From Novosphingobium sp. 9U (GTDB taxonomy: Bacteria > Pseudomonadota > Alphaproteobacteria > Sphingomonadales > Sphingomonadaceae): a DNA stretch of 64,000 bases. Location of the stretch: the NCBI RefSeq assembly GCF_902506425.1, contig NZ_LR732469.1:851704-915703 (forward strand), given 5' to 3'. The position numbers were made by a program, and so were the translations under genes. The stretch's first letter is position 1. Every line of letters starts with the position of its first letter. This document shows, one piece after another, positions 1 to 8,747 of the stretch. The notes beneath the pieces are model-generated. The model was not told the DNA's origin and made no database searches. It was given only the letters and a program-made list of their open reading frames with translations.

Positions 1-90
1 CGACCCTGCGGCCGCGGGCCACTCCTATTTTGGTCAGGACGGGGCTGCAAAGGGCCATGCTAGCCCGGCGCAAAGACGATGGAGAGAGCG

Positions 91-891
91 ATGGGAAGGC
101 TGGATGGCAAACGTGCGGTGATCGTCGGGGCAAGCAGCCCAGACAACATGGGCCAGCACATCGCCCAGCGCTTTCTGGCCGAGGGCGCGCGCGTGCTCGT
201 TTCCGGGCGCAAGGAGGATGTGCTCGCCGATTTCGCTGCGGCGCACGGCTGCCATTTCGCCGTGTGCGACCTCACCGACGAGCAGAGCCTCGATCATCTC
301 GGCCAGGCGGCGATGGACCATCTGGGTGGCATCGATATCGCCATCAACGCGACGGGTTGGGGCCTGCTAAAGCCGTTCCTGGAGACCACCCATGACGAGC
401 TGATGGGCCTCACCATGCTGCAGTATGTCGGGCCCTTCCACTTCTTCCAGGCGATGCTGCGTCGCATGGCGCGCAGCCATGGAGGGAACGGCGGCTCGCT
501 CATTCAGATCAGCTCGGCCACCGCGACGATCATGCTGAACGATCACGCCGCCTACATGGGCACCAAGGCCGGCGCCGACCACGTTGTGCGCTGCATCGCC
601 CACGAGTTCGGCAGCGAAGGCGTGCGCGCCAACTCGATCTCGCCGGGACTGACCGACACCCCGATGACAGCAGAAGCCATGCAGGTGCCGGGGCTCGCCG
701 AAGCGTTTCTGGCCGGCTATCCGCTGGGCCGCATCGGCACTTCGGACGACATCGCCGCGGCGGCCGTGTGGCTCGCCAGCGACGAATGTTTCATGACCGG
801 CGAGAACCTGCAGGTGAACGGCGGCCTGACCTTGCGCCGCAACCCGATGAACAGCGAGATTGCCGCCGCCATCGCCGCTGCGGCAGGATGA
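91..891 (+). CDS. SDR family oxidoreductase
   Basis: A classical-size short-chain dehydrogenase/reductase (266 aa) expected to oxidise or reduce an alcohol/ketone with NAD(P). The N-terminal nucleotide-binding glycine motif reads GASSPDNMG, the usual NNAG is NATG, and the catalytic Ser (ISSATAT) and YxxxK (YMGTK) are present. An earlier ATG at 79 is in frame, but GGAGAG lies just before the ATG at 91 and the product then begins MGRLDGK, typical of the family, so 91 is preferred. It runs convergently into an acyl-CoA ligase with 2 bp between them and belongs to the catabolic island. Substrate unknown. Confidence 0.9.
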   Translation: MGRLDGKRAVIVGASSPDNMGQHIAQRFLAEGARVLVSGRKEDVLADFAAAHGCHFAVCDLTDEQSLDHLGQAAMDHLGGIDIAINATGWGLLKPFLETTHDELMGLTMLQYVGPFHFFQAMLRRMARSHGGNGGSLIQISSATATIMLNDHAAYMGTKAGADHVVRCIAHEFGSEGVRANSISPGLTDTPMTAEAMQVPGLAEAFLAGYPLGRIGTSDDIAAAAVWLASDECFMTGENLQVNGGLTLRRNPMNSEIAAAIAAAAG

Positions 892-893
892 TC

Positions 894-2528
894 TCAGCCC
901 GGAACGGCGTCGACCAGCGCCTTGACCTCCGCGCGCAGCAGGTCCTTGCGGACCTTGCCCGAGGCGGTGCGCGGCAGGTCTTCGCGGAACTCGAAGCGTT
1001 CAGGGATCTTCTGTCGCGCGAGGCCGCTGCTGGTCACGTGCTCAGCCAGCGCGGCAGCCGAGGGCGCATCGGCGCGCGCGACGACGTAGGCGCAGACCCC
1101 TTCGCCGAGCCGCGCGTGCGGCATCGCGACGACCGCAGCCTCGCGCACGTGCGGATGGGCGTGCAGCACGTCTTCGATCTCCTTGGCGGAGATGTTTTCG
1201 CCGCCGCGGATGATCAGGTCCTTCTTGCGACCGGTGACGGTGATCGCGCCTTGTGGCGTGCGCACGCCGAGGTCGCCGGTGCGGAAGAACCCGTCCGCGG
1301 TGATCGCCTCGCGGGTCTGCGCTTCGTCGGCGTAGCCCAGCAGCATGGCGGGGCCGCGCGCCAGGATTTCCCCTTCGGCGCCATCCGACAGATCGCGATC
1401 GTCGCCATCGACGATCCGGACCTCGTAGTCGACGATGGCGCCGTCGGTCGTGGCGGCGAGGTGCTCGTCGCTGGGCCACCCGAACGACACCAGCGGCACT
1501 TCCGACGCTCCGAATACGCGAAAGGCCCGGCATCTGGCGAAGGCCGCATTGGCCGCGGGGATCAAGTCGCTTGGCACCGCCGCCCCGCCGCATGCGAAGA
1601 AGCGCAGAGAGGGCAGGCGCTTGCCGCTGTCGCGAGCGGCTGCCGCCAGCTCGACCAGGAAAGGCGTCGCCGCCACTGTTCCCACCAGGCTGTGCCGGTC
1701 GATCAGCGTCAGCGCGGCTTGCGCGTCCCAGCCATCCATCAGCACTGTACTGGTGCCGCAGATGAAAGGCGCCTCCAGACCATTGGCATAGCCCGACACG
1801 TGGGTCACCGGCGAGGGCATGAGCGTCGCCTCTCCTGGCTTCAATCCCCAGAACGTACCGCTCTGGCGCAGCACCCGCGCGATCGCGACATGGCTGTGGA
1901 GCACGCCCTTCGGGCGCCCGGTCGTGCCCGAGGTGTAGAGCACCATCTTGACGCCCAAGGGTTCGACCTTCGGCCGGGCGAAGGCAACGCCACGCCCTTC
2001 GGCTAGTAGCGCAGCATAATCGTTGTCGCCTTCGCCACGCACGGTGAAGACATGGCGCAGTTCGGGCAAGTCGCCGGCAAGACGCTGCGCCATTGCGGCA
2101 TAGTCGAACTTGCGCACACCGCCGGGCACGAAGAGTGCCTTGGCTCCGCAGTCGGCGAGCATCTGCGAGACTTCGTGATCGCGGTAGATCGGCACGATCG
2201 GGTTGACCACCAGGCCGGACATCGCGGCTGCCAGGTTGATGACAAGCGCCTCGTGCCAGTTAGGCACCTGGAACGCGAGGACCTCACCAGGGCGCATGCC
2301 GCGGGCGTGGAGCGCGGCGCTCAAGGCCTCGGCATCGGCGAGCGCCTGCGCGCGGGTGATCTGCACTGCGCCGTCGATCAGCAGCACGAACTCCGGATCG
2401 TCCTGCGCCAGAGCTTCGGCGTGATCGGCGATCGTGCGCTCGTCCCACAAACCGGTGCCGGCGTAGCGCTGCAGGTGCGCAGGCGGCGTGGTGAGCCACG
2501 CCCAGGGCTTCTGTGTCCTCTCCATCAT
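894..2528 (-). CDS. AMP-dependent acyl-CoA synthetase/ligase
   Basis: Class I adenylate-forming enzyme (544 aa) that should convert a carboxylic acid to its CoA thioester through an acyl-AMP. The AMP-binding loop TSGTTGRPKG is at residues 199-208; the hinge region GRKKDLIIRGGENIS and the C-terminal catalytic lysine motif PRTASGKVRKD are intact. It resembles the cyclohexanecarboxylate/medium-chain ligase group, but the substrate cannot be read off. The start is uncertain: the MM pair at 2528/2525 gives the family-like N terminus but has no clear ribosome site, and an in-frame GTG at 2588 would add 20 residues. It is divergent from the first Rieske oxygenase and probably shares a promoter region with it. 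Confidence 0.92.
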   Translation of the reverse strand: MMERTQKPWAWLTTPPAHLQRYAGTGLWDERTIADHAEALAQDDPEFVLLIDGAVQITRAQALADAEALSAALHARGMRPGEVLAFQVPNWHEALVINLAAAMSGLVVNPIVPIYRDHEVSQMLADCGAKALFVPGGVRKFDYAAMAQRLAGDLPELRHVFTVRGEGDNDYAALLAEGRGVAFARPKVEPLGVKMVLYTSGTTGRPKGVLHSHVAIARVLRQSGTFWGLKPGEATLMPSPVTHVSGYANGLEAPFICGTSTVLMDGWDAQAALTLIDRHSLVGTVAATPFLVELAAAARDSGKRLPSLRFFACGGAAVPSDLIPAANAAFARCRAFRVFGASEVPLVSFGWPSDEHLAATTDGAIVDYEVRIVDGDDRDLSDGAEGEILARGPAMLLGYADEAQTREAITADGFFRTGDLGVRTPQGAITVTGRKKDLIIRGGENISAKEIEDVLHAHPHVREAAVVAMPHARLGEGVCAYVVARADAPSAAALAEHVTSSGLARQKIPERFEFREDLPRTASGKVRKDLLRAEVKALVDAVPG

Positions 2529-2585
2529 GGCGGAGGCGTGCCCCGGCTCAGGCGCCCGGCCAACTGGCCAAAGTGTCAAGGCTTG

Positions 2586-2597
2586 CACCGCAACCTA
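2586..2597. promoter_or_regulatory. Shared divergent-promoter motif, copy 1 (CACCGCAACCTA)
   Basis: Lies between the divergent acyl-CoA ligase and Rieske oxygenase genes. It resembles the elements at 5423 and 10390, which occupy equivalent positions before the other two Rieske genes, but lacks two bases in the middle (CACC-GCAACCTA against CACCCGGCAACCTA). The similarity is seen directly; a regulatory role is inferred. Confidence 0.3.
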
Positions 2598-2655
2598 ACA
2601 CCTTGCGCAGCTTGCGAGGGGCGCCGCGTGCCGACATTCTGGTACGAGATAAGGT

Positions 2656-3852
2656 ATGTCGAGAGGACGTCATTTGGACCGGGTACAGCAGATTGGCGAC
2701 GCCGCCGAGATCATGCTCGATTATGTCGAGAACAAAAAGACGTTCCAGACCGACCGTACCTTCAAGGTACCGACCCAAAGCTACACCGACCCCGACCAGT
2801 TCAAGGCGGAGATGGAGCTGGTGTTCAAGCGGGTTCCGCTGATGCTGGCGTTCACCGCGGAGCTGCCGAACCCGGGCGATTACAAAGCGATGGAGGCGAT
2901 CGGCCTGCCGGTGCTGATTGCGCGCGACAAGCAGGGCACGGTGCGCGCGTTCCTCAATGTCTGCTCGCACCGCGGGGCGCCGGTCGCAGCCGACGGACAC
3001 GGCAACTGCGCGCGGTTCACCTGCAAGTACCATTCGTGGACTTACGGCCAGGACGGACGGCTGATCGGTATCTCCGAGGCGAGCACCTTCGGCGATGTCG
3101 ACAAGAGCGCGATGGGCCTGCGGCAGCTTCCGTGCGAGGAGCGCAGCGGCATGATCTTCGTGTGCCTCACGCCCAATGCGCCGATGGATCTCGACAACCA
3201 CTTTCGCGGTTTTCTGGAAGATTTCGACGCTCTCGATTTCGCGAACTGGACTTATCTCGGCAGCCGCACCATCGAAGGCGCCAACTGGAAAGTCGCCTAC
3301 GACGGCTACCTCGAAGGCTATCACTTCAAGTCGCTGCACCCCGAGACGATCTTTCCGCGCACGCCGTCCAACTGCACGCATTACGAGGGCTTCGGTCCCA
3401 ACATGCGCATCGGCTTTCCGCAGCACTCGATCTGCGAGCAGCTGAAGGACGTGCCGCGGCAGGACTGGGGCACGCGCGAGAACTATGGGTATGATTTCGT
3501 GCGTATCTTCTTCCCCAACGTGTCGATCTTCATCGCGCCGGAGATTACGCAAGTCGCGCAGCTCTTCCCCGGGCCGACGCCCGATCGCAACCGCACGGTG
3601 CTGAACTATCTGCGCCGCGATCCGGTGAAGGACGATGCCGACCGTGCAGGCGTGGAAGCGGCGATGAACTTCTTCCGCGATGTCACCTTTCAGGAGGACT
3701 ACCTGATCGGCCTGGAGATCCAGCGCGGCCTGGAGTCAGGCGCGCACGACGAACTCGTGTTCGGCCGCAATGAGCGCGGAAATCAGTACTTCCACGAGTG
3801 GCTCAACTGGTACCTGGAGGACGACGCCTCGCAGCCCGAACCCCGGATGTAG
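2656..3852 (+). CDS. Rieske oxygenase alpha subunit (first of three)
   Basis: Aromatic ring-hydroxylating dioxygenase large subunit (398 aa from this start). The Rieske [2Fe-2S] ligands are C103-x-H105 and C123-x2-H126 (CSH...CKYH). The mononuclear iron site has the H-x4-H pair at H223 and H228 (YHFKSLH). Enzymes of this family take electrons from a ferredoxin/reductase and insert oxygen into rings or remove alkyl groups; no beta subunit or reductase is nearby, so it is a single-subunit type. The start is uncertain: the ATG at 2656 has AAGG only one base away, a TTG at 2674 has GAGAGGA six bases upstream, and an ATG at 2713 is also possible. A TIM-barrel gene follows after 4 bp. Confidence 0.93.
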   Translation: MSRGRHLDRVQQIGDAAEIMLDYVENKKTFQTDRTFKVPTQSYTDPDQFKAEMELVFKRVPLMLAFTAELPNPGDYKAMEAIGLPVLIARDKQGTVRAFLNVCSHRGAPVAADGHGNCARFTCKYHSWTYGQDGRLIGISEASTFGDVDKSAMGLRQLPCEERSGMIFVCLTPNAPMDLDNHFRGFLEDFDALDFANWTYLGSRTIEGANWKVAYDGYLEGYHFKSLHPETIFPRTPSNCTHYEGFGPNMRIGFPQHSICEQLKDVPRQDWGTRENYGYDFVRIFFPNVSIFIAPEITQVAQLFPGPTPDRNRTVLNYLRRDPVKDDADRAGVEAAMNFFRDVTFQEDYLIGLEIQRGLESGAHDELVFGRNERGNQYFHEWLNWYLEDDASQPEPRM

Positions 3853-3856
3853 GCGG

Positions 3857-4645
3857 GTGCGCAAGCTCTCGCTCGCGTCGGGCGTGCTGCCCGAGTTCGG
3901 CGCTCTCGATGTGGTTCGCGCGGGCGCCGAGTCGGGGTTCGATGCGGTGGGACTGTGGGTCGATCCCGCAGTCTGGCGGGCGGCGGATACCCGCGCCGCA
4001 AAGTCTGCGCTCGCCGGTACGGACCTCGACCTGCTCGATGTCGAGGTGGTCTGGCTCAAGCCGGACACGCCCTTGGACGGGCACCGCAAGATCATCGACA
4101 TAGGGATGGAGCTAGGTGCGGCCAACGTGCTGTGCGTCTCGTCCCATCCCGACGTGGAAACGACCGCTGACCAATTGGCGGCGCTTTGCCGGCACGCCGA
4201 GGCCTCGCAGATGCGGGTCGCGCTGGAGTTCGGGGTGTTCACTGCGGTCAATGATCTGAGCGCGGCGCTGGCGGTGGTCGAACGTGTGGCGCACCCGCTG
4301 GCCGCAGTGCTGGTCGATCCGATCCACGTCGACCGCTCCGGCACCACAGTGGCGCAGATCGCCGCGATCGATCCGGCGCTGCTGCCCTACGCGCAGTTCT
4401 GCGATGCACCTGCGACCCGGCCCGATCTGGACGACTTCGATGCGGTCATCCACGATGCCATCGACTTGCGCGAGCAGTGCGGAGAGGGCGCGCTCCCGCT
4501 GACGGCCATGCTGGAGGCACTGCCCGGCGACATTCCGCTCTCGATCGAGCTGCGCTCAGCCGCTCTGCGCGACGCCTACAGCGACCCGACCGCCCGAGCG
4601 GTCGCCGTGCTCCAGGCAACGCGCGCCTGGCTGGGTGCGCGCTGA
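3857..4645 (+). CDS. Sugar phosphate isomerase/epimerase-like TIM-barrel protein
   Basis: A 262-aa protein of the AP-endonuclease-2/xylose-isomerase-like TIM barrel superfamily. The fold is suggested by the spaced beta-strand ends LDVEVVWL, VLCVSSH, RVALEFG, AAVLVDPIHVDRS and LSIELRS; the acidic and His residues at these ends are the usual metal ligands. The in-frame GTG at 3857, 4 bp after the Rieske stop, gives the family-like start VRKLSLASG. Immediate coupling to the oxygenase suggests a role in the same pathway, perhaps isomerising a hydroxylated product. The specific reaction is unknown; family members include isomerases, dehydratases and ring-modifying enzymes. Confidence 0.8.
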   Translation: MRKLSLASGVLPEFGALDVVRAGAESGFDAVGLWVDPAVWRAADTRAAKSALAGTDLDLLDVEVVWLKPDTPLDGHRKIIDIGMELGAANVLCVSSHPDVETTADQLAALCRHAEASQMRVALEFGVFTAVNDLSAALAVVERVAHPLAAVLVDPIHVDRSGTTVAQIAAIDPALLPYAQFCDAPATRPDLDDFDAVIHDAIDLREQCGEGALPLTAMLEALPGDIPLSIELRSAALRDAYSDPTARAVAVLQATRAWLGAR

Positions 4646-4652
4646 GCCCAAG

Positions 4653-5339
4653 CTACCAGGCGTGCGGCTCGCCATTCCACTTGTAAAACCCGCCTGACAT
4701 CTCGGGGGTGAGGCCCTCGGCCAAGGCGACGATCCCTTCGGCGCTCTCTTGCGGCGTGAGGTCGGCCTGCGGCCCACCCATGTCGGTTTGCACCCAGCCC
4801 GGATGCACGCTGACCGCGATGACGCCGCGATCCTTCACGCCCAGCGCCAGCGACACCATCAGCCGGTGCAGCGCGGCCTTGGACGCCGAGTAGGACTCAT
4901 AGCCCGCGTAGGGCCAGGTCGAGGCGCCGACTTGGCTGCCGAAACTGACGATCCGCGATCCTGCGGCGAGGCGGCGATTGAAGGCCTGGAAGACGCGCAT
5001 CGGTCCACTGACGTTGACGTTGAACACGTCGGCCCAGTCGGCGAAGTCCGCGCTTTCCAGCTCGGACTGCGTGCTGCCCGATACGCCTGCGACGTTGTAG
5101 AGCACGTCGATGGTGTCGCCGCCGGTGTCGGCCGCGCCTGCCTTCACTGAGGCATCGTCGCCCACGTCCATGGCGTGGACGGAAAGGAGGCCATTGGACG
5201 CGGCGGCCATGTCATTGAGCTCGCCGGTTCGGCTGGGATCGCGCACCAGCGCATAGACCCGGTCGCCCTTGGCGAGATGCAGGCGGACAAGCTCCAGCGC
5301 GATACCCCGTCCTGCGCCGGTGATTGCTACGTTCGCCAT
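4653..5339 (-). CDS. SDR family oxidoreductase
   Basis: Short-chain dehydrogenase of 228 aa with the cofactor motif TGAGRGIA at the N terminus, VAG in place of the usual NNAG, and the YSASK catalytic motif. GGGAG precedes the start region; ATGs at 5345 and 5339 are both possible, and the later one gives MANVAITG with proper spacing. It resembles the C-factor-like/SniffER branch of SDRs, which are shorter than 250 aa. It ends 8 bp from the convergent TIM-barrel gene and is divergent from the second Rieske gene. Substrate unknown. Confidence 0.88.
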   Translation of the reverse strand: MANVAITGAGRGIALELVRLHLAKGDRVYALVRDPSRTGELNDMAAASNGLLSVHAMDVGDDASVKAGAADTGGDTIDVLYNVAGVSGSTQSELESADFADWADVFNVNVSGPMRVFQAFNRRLAAGSRIVSFGSQVGASTWPYAGYESYSASKAALHRLMVSLALGVKDRGVIAVSVHPGWVQTDMGGPQADLTPQESAEGIVALAEGLTPEMSGGFYKWNGEPHAW

Positions 5340-5422
5340 CGTCATCTCCCGAGAATGTTTCGCCCATGTGGGGACGAGGCCTGGCGCCATGCACCTGTTT
5401 TTTTTCGCAGGTGAGTGACGGG

Positions 5423-5438
5423 GCCACCCGGCAGCATA
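5423..5438. promoter_or_regulatory. Shared divergent-promoter motif, copy 2 (GCCACCCGGCAGCATA)
   Basis: Sits between the divergent SDR (4653-5339) and the second Rieske gene, 91 bp before the Rieske ATG. It matches the copy at 10390-10405 at 14 of 16 positions, and that copy is 82 bp before the third Rieske ATG. The match in sequence and position suggests a common regulator-binding or promoter element. Confidence 0.45.
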
Positions 5439-5528
5439 ACGCTGGCAAACCCGCGCGGACGCACAAGTCGGCGAGATGGCTCAATAATGCGGCAGGTCCC
5501 GTCAAGGCCCCGCGAGAGGACCAGGATC

Positions 5529-6851
5529 ATGAACGTTCAAAGCACCGTTTCGCGCTACTCGCCCGAGTTCGACATGCCGGTGCGCGGCGACACGATCACG
5601 GCCGAGCGCTACATCTCCAAGGAGTGGATGGACCTGGAGATGAAGAACGTCTGGCCCAAGGTCTGGCACCTGGGCGGCGTTCTGGCGGATCTGGAAGAGC
5701 CTGGCGACATCATCCGCCACAACTTCGCCAAGGAGTCGGTCATCATGGTCCGGCAGGAGGACGGCTCTATCCGGGCGTTCTACAACGCTTGCCCGCACCG
5801 CGGGAACCGGCTGGTGCTGGGCGAGGCGACCAGCGTGCCCCGGATCGTGTGCAGCTACCACAACTGGACCTTCGATCTCGACGGGACCCTGGCGAAAGTG
5901 CAGGATCCCGAGGACTTCGCCGGCGGCAGTCCATGCGGGCGCGTCCACTTGTCCGAGCTGCGCTGCGACACCTGGGGTCCCTTCGTATTCTGGTGCATGG
6001 ACGACGACGTCGCGCCGCTGCATGAGTGGCTGGCGCCGTTCCCCGAGCGCTTGGCGGGGTATGGTCTCGAGAACTGGGTGCGCGTGCTCAATCTTTCGGT
6101 CGATTGCGAGTTCAACTGGAAGATCATCCGCGATAACTTCAACGAGAGCTATCACCTGCCCACCATCCACCCGGAGCTGGCGACCTTCATCAACGATGGC
6201 CTTCCCGATACGCTGTTCGAGATGTACCCCTCGGGTCACAATTCGATGTGGATGAAGGGCCATCAGGCGACCACGCGCGTCGACTACCACACTACCGAAG
6301 TGCCTGCCCCGCTCGACCAGATCGCGCGGGCCTGGGACATCGATCCGGCCGAGTACCACGGCCGCACCGGCGACCTGCGCGCGGCCGTGATCGAGGCCAA
6401 GCGGCGGCTCGGCCCCTCGCGCGGGTTCACCAACTATGACAGCATGACCGACCAGCAACTGGTCGACTACTTCCACTGCACGCTGTTCCCCAACCTCACC
6501 CTGACGATGAGCCCGGAGCAGATGCAGGTCCTGCGCACCGAGCCGCACCCGACCGACCCCGAGAAGTGCGTGTTCCAGCACTGGTGCCTCTATCCGCCGG
6601 TAGAAGGCATGCGCGAGGTGGAGACACCGATCGGCACCGTGCCGCTCCGGCACGACGCAGTTGCGCGCCACTCCGTCTATGGCGACGGCGTTTCGGTGGG
6701 CTTTGTCGCCGATCAGGACCTGTCGATCGGCACCAGCCAGCAGCAGGGCTTGAACTCGCGCGGGTTCAAGGGCTGCATCCTGCCCGATCAGGAGAAGCGC
6801 GTGCAGCGCTTCCACGAGTTGCTCAATGACATGGTGCACCCCGGCGCCTGA
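5529..6851 (+). CDS. Rieske oxygenase alpha subunit (second of three)
   Basis: Single-subunit ring-hydroxylating oxygenase, 440 aa. Rieske ligands are C88/H90 and C108/H111 (CPH...CSYH), and the catalytic iron histidines are H209 and H214 (SYHLPTIH), preceded by the bridging acidic segment RDNFNE. The ATG at 5529 follows GAGAGGACCAGGATC, and the sequence before it has no family similarity. The stop codon lies in the loop of a GC-rich hairpin at 6840-6860. No electron-transfer partner is adjacent. It differs clearly from the other two Rieske proteins, so the three probably act on different substrates or positions rather than being recent duplicates. Confidence 0.94.
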   Translation: MNVQSTVSRYSPEFDMPVRGDTITAERYISKEWMDLEMKNVWPKVWHLGGVLADLEEPGDIIRHNFAKESVIMVRQEDGSIRAFYNACPHRGNRLVLGEATSVPRIVCSYHNWTFDLDGTLAKVQDPEDFAGGSPCGRVHLSELRCDTWGPFVFWCMDDDVAPLHEWLAPFPERLAGYGLENWVRVLNLSVDCEFNWKIIRDNFNESYHLPTIHPELATFINDGLPDTLFEMYPSGHNSMWMKGHQATTRVDYHTTEVPAPLDQIARAWDIDPAEYHGRTGDLRAAVIEAKRRLGPSRGFTNYDSMTDQQLVDYFHCTLFPNLTLTMSPEQMQVLRTEPHPTDPEKCVFQHWCLYPPVEGMREVETPIGTVPLRHDAVARHSVYGDGVSVGFVADQDLSIGTSQQQGLNSRGFKGCILPDQEKRVQRFHELLNDMVHPGA

Positions 6852-6860
6852 GGCGCCGGG
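6840..6860. terminator. Hairpin spanning the Rieske stop codon
   Basis: CCCGGCGCC and GGCGCCGGG form a perfect 9-bp stem whose 3-nt loop is the TGA stop of the second Rieske gene. It lies between convergent genes and may end transcription both ways, although the T tract is weak. Confidence 0.5.
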
Positions 6861-6866
6861 CTTAGC

Positions 6867-7223
6867 TCAGAGGGTTACCCCGAAGATCTCTGTCCGGGGC
6901 CAACCGTCTTCGCCGTAGACGGGCTCGATGCCGGCGACCGAGTAGATCTGCACCGCAAACCCGGTCAGCTCGAACCGGCCCAGATGCTCGCGCATGGCTT
7001 TGTACGAGCTATGCGCGAAGTGCTCGAGCAGCGCGCGTTCGCTCTCCCACTCCTCGTAGACGTGGATCAGGCCAGGATCGAGCGGGTCGACGGCCCAGTT
7101 GTATGCCACGCAGCCGTCTTCCTCACGGCTCGAAGCGATGTGTTGCGCGCCGCCGCGGATTATGGCGACGCAAGCCTCCTCGCCTCCGGCAAAGCGGAGC
7201 GTTCCGGCGACGATTAGGCGCAT
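6867..7223 (-). CDS. Antibiotic biosynthesis monooxygenase-like (ABM/quinol monooxygenase) protein
   Basis: Small (118 aa) ferredoxin-like alpha/beta-barrel protein of the ABM family. The pattern REEDGCVAYNWAVDP...VYEEWESERALLEHFAHSSYKAM is characteristic: a strand with an aromatic pair, then the E-W-x(n)-H segment. Members include cofactor-free quinol monooxygenases such as YgiN and various ring-modifying enzymes. It overlaps the upstream VOC gene by 10 bp, so the two are probably translationally coupled. In this setting it could oxidise a quinol produced after Rieske hydroxylation, but that is inference. Confidence 0.8.
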   Translation of the reverse strand: MRLIVAGTLRFAGGEEACVAIIRGGAQHIASSREEDGCVAYNWAVDPLDPGLIHVYEEWESERALLEHFAHSSYKAMREHLGRFELTGFAVQIYSVAGIEPVYGEDGWPRTEIFGVTL

Positions 7224-7759
7224 GACTGGTCCCCTGTGGTCTGTACCGGAATGGTCTGGATCGGGCGGATGGCGTCGCTCATGTGGATCTCGAGGATCTC
7301 GAAGACATTGCCGAAGAAGTCGCGGCAGTAAGTGCCGGCGTAGCCGTGCTTCTGGCCGTCAGCATCGATGGTGATCGTCGAGAGATCGGGCGGCGTGTGC
7401 ACGTGCAGGCCGGCGGCGACGATGCGCTCATGCACCGCCGCCACATCCTCGACTTGCAGCGCAATATGCGTGTACCCGTATTCGTTGACGCTACGCCCCG
7501 GCTGAAGCGGCGCCTGGACGGGTGCGCTGTATTCGAACACCTCGATTTGCAGATTGCCCAGGCGGCAGAAGAACTGGCGCGCGGCGCTGCCCTGCAGACC
7601 CACGACCTTGTCGATGAAGGGATTGCCGGACCACTCCATCGGCGCGACCTCCTCTATTGCGCCCAGAATGCCGATGTAGAACGCGCGCGCCTTGGCGAGG
7701 TCTGGAACCGAGACGCCGATGTGGTGGATGCCGACGATGCCGGGAAGACTGCTGACCAT
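7214..7759 (-). CDS. VOC family (glyoxalase/dioxygenase-fold) protein
   Basis: A 181-aa vicinal-oxygen-chelate protein with two beta-alpha-beta-beta-beta modules. The first carries the metal-ligand-type segment IHHIGVSVPDL and the second YTHIALQVEDV, with a C-terminal GNVFEILE strand supplying the usual Glu ligand. Family members are glyoxalases, epimerases, extradiol dioxygenases and lyases; the length fits a lactoylglutathione-lyase or methylmalonyl-CoA-epimerase type rather than a 300-aa extradiol dioxygenase. GAGAGGA precedes the ATG. It lies downstream of a small ORF and an SDR in a minus-strand operon. Confidence 0.85.
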   Translation of the reverse strand: MVSSLPGIVGIHHIGVSVPDLAKARAFYIGILGAIEEVAPMEWSGNPFIDKVVGLQGSAARQFFCRLGNLQIEVFEYSAPVQAPLQPGRSVNEYGYTHIALQVEDVAAVHERIVAAGLHVHTPPDLSTITIDADGQKHGYAGTYCRDFFGNVFEILEIHMSDAIRPIQTIPVQTTGDQSCA

Positions 7760-7772
7760 AGCCTGTTTCCTC

Positions 7773-7910
7773 TCAGGCCGGGGCCGCTGCAGCCGCCAGT
7801 GCGCTGAGGCCGCTGCGACGTGGCGCTGTTGAAACCGCCGCGGTGAGCGCAGCCGTCAGTCCTGCCGCGCCCGACTCGAGCACGACGGCATCGCGTGCCT
7901 TGTTGGCCAT
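7773..7910 (-). CDS. Small hypothetical protein (45 aa) inside the SDR-VOC operon
   Basis: An ATG at 7910 with a strong ribosome site (GGGAGAG, six A/T-rich bases away) opens a 45-codon frame that stops 13 bp before the VOC start and begins 35 bp after the SDR stop. The product starts MANKARDAVVLESGAAGLTA and then becomes an Ala-rich, slightly basic tail. The first part resembles the FAD-binding beta-alpha loop of flavoprotein dehydrogenases (V-V-x-G-S-G-A-A-G), with Glu in place of the first Gly, so it may be a remnant of such a gene. It may equally be a genuine small protein. I recognise no family. Confidence 0.5.
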   Translation of the reverse strand: MANKARDAVVLESGAAGLTAALTAAVSTAPRRSGLSALAAAAAPA

Positions 7911-7945
7911 TTTTTCTCTCCCGCGGCTGTTTTGCGCCGCCTTGA

Positions 7946-8725
7946 TCAGACCTGGCTGAAGCCACCGTCCATCACGAGCTCGTCGCAGGTCATGTAGCTG
8001 GACGCGTCGGAGGCGAGGAACACGACGCCGCCCGCCATCTCCTCGGGCCGGCCCAGCCGGCCGATCGGGTGCGAGGCGTTCATCCCGGCCAGCGCCGCGT
8101 CGCGCGAGGGTGCGGCGCCCAGCTCGACGTAACGCGCCATGATCGAGTTCAGCATCGGCGTGTCGATGCCGCCCGGATGCACCGAGTTGACGCGAATGTT
8201 GTAGCCCAGCGCCGCGAACTCGGCGCCCAGGCACTTGCTGAGCATCTTGATTGCCGCCTTGCTGACGCAATAGGCGGCGTTGAACGCGGCTCCGCGCAAG
8301 CCGCCGACGCTGGAGAAATTGATGATCGAGGCGCCGCTGCTGCGGGCCTTGCCGCCTTGCTTCAGCAGGTCGAGCAGCACTTGCGTGCCGATGATGGCGG
8401 AGTCCACGTTGATCGCGTTGATCCGGTGGAACTCGGCGAGCGGCGTATCTTCGAACCTGGTGACAATCGAGAAGCCAGCGTTGTTCACCAGCACGTCGAG
8501 GCGGCCATAGCGGTCACGCACCAGCTGCTCCACGGCGCGCCAATCGGCTTCGCTGGTGACGTCGTGGCGCACGTAGTGGTCTGCGCTTTCGACCTCGGCG
8601 TCGTCCTTCAGGTCGGTCGCGATCACGACTGCGCCCTCGGCCTTCATGGCCTTGACGATCTCGCGGCCGATGCCACCGGCGGCGCCAGTCACGACGGCAA
8701 CCACGTTGGGGAGGGCGATGGTCAT
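7946..8725 (-). CDS. SDR family oxidoreductase
   Basis: Classical SDR of 259 aa with TGAAGGIG at the N terminus, NNAG, the catalytic Ser in NFSSVGG and YCVSK. The C-terminal segment SYMTCDELVMDGGFSQV is the usual substrate-loop and oligomerisation end of 3-oxoacyl/hydroxysteroid-type SDRs. The ATG at 8725 is chosen because the conserved core begins there; the upstream frame extension lacks similarity. It follows another SDR gene by 22 bp. Probably oxidises a ring or side-chain hydroxyl in the local pathway; substrate unknown. Confidence 0.92.
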   Translation of the reverse strand: MTIALPNVVAVVTGAAGGIGREIVKAMKAEGAVVIATDLKDDAEVESADHYVRHDVTSEADWRAVEQLVRDRYGRLDVLVNNAGFSIVTRFEDTPLAEFHRINAINVDSAIIGTQVLLDLLKQGGKARSSGASIINFSSVGGLRGAAFNAAYCVSKAAIKMLSKCLGAEFAALGYNIRVNSVHPGGIDTPMLNSIMARYVELGAAPSRDAALAGMNASHPIGRLGRPEEMAGGVVFLASDASSYMTCDELVMDGGFSQV

Positions 8726-8747
8726 GGTCTGGTGATCTCCGGTGAAG

